Notes under the pieces: model-generated
The model's database searches: none
The model's input: the letters and a program-made list of their open reading frames with translations, nothing else
What the model was told of the DNA's origin: nothing
Made by a program: the position numbers and the translations under genes
Shown here: positions 61,941 to 64,000 of the stretch, in pieces
Numbering within the stretch: position 1 is the first letter of the stretch
How the letters are laid out: the number at the start of each line of letters is the position of its first letter
Assembly (NCBI RefSeq): GCF_050038885.1
Contig: NZ_CP143624.1
Location: forward strand, 7,502,001 to 7,566,000
DNA length: 64,000 nt
Direction: 5' to 3'
Source: Myxococcus flavus
Lineage (GTDB): Bacteria > Myxococcota > Myxococcia > Myxococcales > Myxococcaceae

Positions 61941-62699
61941 TTGGTTCGGCGATTTCTTCCCTCCCTCCTGCCGCTGGTGCTGGTGGCCTCCACGGCCGCG
62001 GCGCAGACCACCCCCACCTCCATCACGTTCGATGGCTACTGGAACGAGACGCCGTCGGCAGAGGTGATTCCCGTGGGTGGCCAGGTGGTCGTCAACTACG
62101 ACACCAGCCGCCTGCCGCAGTGCCGGGGCACCACGTCCTCGGGCGACCCGACCTGGACCATCACTGGCCACGTCCAGGTGAACCGCGGCCCGGTGGTGAG
62201 CTTCTGGGTGGCCGGCCACGCGCCGGACGGCAACCCCTCCCAGCGCACCCTGCATCTCCCCGCTGGGGTGAGCGGCGCCCTGGTGATGTGGTTCGACATC
62301 TCGAGCCAGGGCTGCCAGGCCTGGGACTCCAACTACGGAAGCAACTACCACTTCGCCATCGGCGCGCCGACCCTCTCCTTCAACGCGAACTGGGACGAGA
62401 TGGTGGCGGGCACGCTGCGTGCTGGCCAGGAGTTCATCGTCAACTACGACGTGGCCCGCCTGCCCGAGTGCCGCGCGACCTACAACGGCCCGGCCTGGGC
62501 GATTGTCGCGCAGTACCGCTTCGACAACGGCCCCATCCAGGAGACGGTCGTCACCGGCTCCGGCAGGTCCGAGCCGACGGCCATCACCGCTCCGGCCGGT
62601 GCCCGCCACCTGGAGATGTGGTTCCGCAACACGGACCGCAGCTCCTGCGTGCGCTACGACAGCAACTACGGCTCCAACTATCACTTCGCCGTGGAGTGA
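61941..62699 (+). CDS. Secreted protein with two tandem DUF6209-like domains
   Basis: The 252-residue protein has a signal peptide (LPSLLPLVLVASTAAAQ) and two homologous domains of about 110 residues. Each starts with a (T/L)SFxxxW strand (SITFDGYWNE and TLSFNANWDE), continues with VNYDxxRLPxCR, and ends with the same string DSNYGSNYHFA. The domain is of the DUF6209 kind, whose function is unknown. The shared Cys pairs in each copy suggest disulfides. TTG 61941 is the likely start, because AAAGGAG lies six bases upstream and the signal peptide follows; an upstream frame extension does not look like protein. Confidence 0.83.
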   Translation: MVRRFLPSLLPLVLVASTAAAQTTPTSITFDGYWNETPSAEVIPVGGQVVVNYDTSRLPQCRGTTSSGDPTWTITGHVQVNRGPVVSFWVAGHAPDGNPSQRTLHLPAGVSGALVMWFDISSQGCQAWDSNYGSNYHFAIGAPTLSFNANWDEMVAGTLRAGQEFIVNYDVARLPECRATYNGPAWAIVAQYRFDNGPIQETVVTGSGRSEPTAITAPAGARHLEMWFRNTDRSSCVRYDSNYGSNYHFAVE

Positions 62700-63277
62700 G
62701 CCGCACCTGCTGCGTCGTGAAGTGAGCGCCACCTGCATGGGTGGACGGGCTGACGACGCTGGCTTCCTCCGCGCCTCGGCCGTTCGCGCGGACTCGGCGG
62801 AAGAGCCGAGCCGTCCGTTGAGACTGCTCGGCTTCTTCTGGCGACCTCCTGTGCGCCTGTTTCGGCAGGGAAGCAGCCAGCCGGCCTGCTGCGTTTTGCC
62901 AGCAGAGGACAGACGCATGGTGCTGGTGATGAAGGACGACGGTTGGAGGATGCCGGGCCTCCCATCCAAGCAGCAGCTCAGCCAAGGCAGCAACCCGATC
63001 AGCCCAGGGGGCCGAGCCGCCAACCTCGACCTGCTGCTGAATCATGGCACGGCCCGCCTCGGGCATGTGCGCGAGTCCCTCCGCCGCCTGCGCATGGAAG
63101 AGGCCGCTTCTTCCGGAGCCTGGGCCACCCGACAACTCCGGGCGCGTGAGGATTCGCGTCCTGCCCGGGAGGCAGGCCCCCTCGGCGCGCCCACCTCGGG
63201 TTCCATCCTGTCCGATGCGTGGCGCGGGGCGGACACTATGCGGGGTTCTCTCGCCTCGCTGTAGTAGGTTTGCGTGA
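62700..63277. other. 578-bp stretch without a confident gene
   Basis: Short open frames exist on both strands but none has a ribosome site plus protein-like composition. A stretch at 62926-62955 (reading MKDDGWRMPG) resembles the start of IS5-type transposases but similarity ends at once, so at most it is a tiny remnant. Confidence 0.5.
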
Positions 63278-64000
63278 ATGGTACGTACTTCAAGGCTGGT
63301 GTTGATCGGGTGCATCATCCTCGCCTCCGCCGGGGCCTCCGCCGCGTCCGCCGAGGCTGGCGCAGCGAGGTCCATCGAGGAGGCATCGAAGCGAGTGGAG
63401 CGTGCGCGCGCCGACCTCGCGGCGGCCGTGCAGCGGATCGAAGTGGAGCCGCCGCGCAACGCCGACCTCGACGCCGCCCTCGCGGCGGTGGAGGCGCTGA
63501 AAGCCGCGCTCGATGCCGGGGCGAGCTTCGAGACGGAGGACCTCGAGTACGCGAAGCTGGTCCTGGCGGCGCGCAAGCAGCTCCGGACGCAGCGGGAGTA
63601 CGTCGATGAACGCCGGGCCAAGGTCCACATCCACGAGTACCGCCGACGCATCGACGCCGCGCTCGCGCCCCTGAACGAGCGCATCGCGAAGCTCGGCCAG
63701 GGCGATCCGGGCGCCAAGGCGATGGACGAGGCCCGCGCCGCGGTGGACGCGCTCGAGAAGCTGGCGGAGGAGGGCCGGCCCCTCAAGAGCCAGGACCCGA
63801 AGTTCTCCACGTACCTCACCGAGGTCGAGGCGACCCTCGCCCGTCACCGGAAGACGCTCGACGAGCGGTGGTTGCAGCTGATGGCGCAGAAGCAGCGGGG
63901 CCTTCTGGACGAGAGCCGGAAGACCCTGGCGAGCTCGCTCGCCGAGGTGGGCAAGGCCTGGTCGGACGAGAAGTTCGCGGCCACCGACAAGGCGGTGGCG
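63278..64000 (+). CDS. Secreted coiled-coil protein, 3' end outside the window
   Basis: ATG 63278 opens a frame of at least 241 codons that runs off the window. A signal peptide (LVLIGCIILASAGASAASA) precedes a long, highly charged helical region (RSIEEASKRVERARADLAAAVQR and onward) with regular Ala/Leu spacing and several similar segments of about 80 residues (for example VEALKAALDAGASFETEDLEYAKLV and VDALEKLAEEGRPLKSQDPKF), suggesting internal repeats. The protein is probably periplasmic or surface associated. I do not recognise the family. Confidence 0.8.
   Translation, partial: MVRTSRLVLIGCIILASAGASAASAEAGAARSIEEASKRVERARADLAAAVQRIEVEPPRNADLDAALAAVEALKAALDAGASFETEDLEYAKLVLAARKQLRTQREYVDERRAKVHIHEYRRRIDAALAPLNERIAKLGQGDPGAKAMDEARAAVDALEKLAEEGRPLKSQDPKFSTYLTEVEATLARHRKTLDERWLQLMAQKQRGLLDESRKTLASSLAEVGKAWSDEKFAATDKAVA

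Noticed and set aside
62926..63010. Possible IS5-type transposase start (MKDDGWRMPG)
   Set aside because: Similarity stops after about ten residues, with no further transposase motif or inverted repeats; at most a tiny remnant.

Overview
The window is very GC-rich with strong third-position G/C codon bias. It carries several myxobacterial hallmarks: Ser/Thr kinases with FHA partners, enhancer-binding regulators, a caspase-like protein, and a nine-gene cluster whose order matches the exoA-I spore-coat polysaccharide locus of Myxococcus xanthus. It is most likely a chromosomal segment of Myxococcus or a close relative. Species cannot be decided from sequence alone, and exo names are given by recall of domain order, not by a database search.

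Layout. 0-4.9 kb: an unknown protein, a VWA protein and a coiled-coil protein. 4.9-13 kb: a nucleotide-signalling and phospho-signalling block with a diadenylate-cyclase-type protein, a DksA/TraR-type regulator, two zinc-ribbon FHA proteins around a zinc-ribbon Ser/Thr kinase, a Rel-type (p)ppGpp enzyme and RidA. 13-18.9 kb: a triple DsbA-like protein, a TusA-like protein, an ABC exporter pair and a penicillin-binding transpeptidase. 18.9-28.4 kb: DUF4388, a glutaredoxin-like protein, a degenerate receiver/GGDEF protein followed by an NtrC-type activator, an SDR-GNAT fusion, an ActD-like/caspase pair and a TPR protein. 28.5-32.9 kb: aromatic amino-acid genes (DAHP synthase facing two tandem prephenate dehydratases), a GNAT, an EVE protein and a small membrane protein.

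33.2-43.5 kb: the exoA-I-like cluster (export lipoprotein, beta-barrel, Wzz, BY-kinase, priming glycosyltransferase, YvcK-like protein, two FemAB/BioF2-type acyltransferases, one PLP aminotransferase). It is preceded by a well-formed sigma-54 promoter candidate and punctuated by GC-rich hairpins. 43.5-52.5 kb: ccmI/ccmH-like genes, a Mph-like phosphotransferase, a lipoprotein, a DUF6891-like protein, an LRR protein and leuS.

52.6-64 kb is accessory in character: a double GNAT, a collagen-like lipoprotein, DoxX, and an IS3-family element with both inverted repeats and a -1 frameshift site. This element has split a membrane-protein gene whose halves rejoin in frame. The split gene overlaps a large PAS sensor with no recognisable output domain. 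An intergenic zone follows with a tRNA/tmRNA 3'-end-like fragment and a remnant resembling the collagen-like protein's C-terminal domain. Then come a BNR-repeat protein, a tandem DUF6209-like protein, and the start of a secreted coiled-coil protein running off the window. No complete rRNA or tRNA gene and no CRISPR array was seen.
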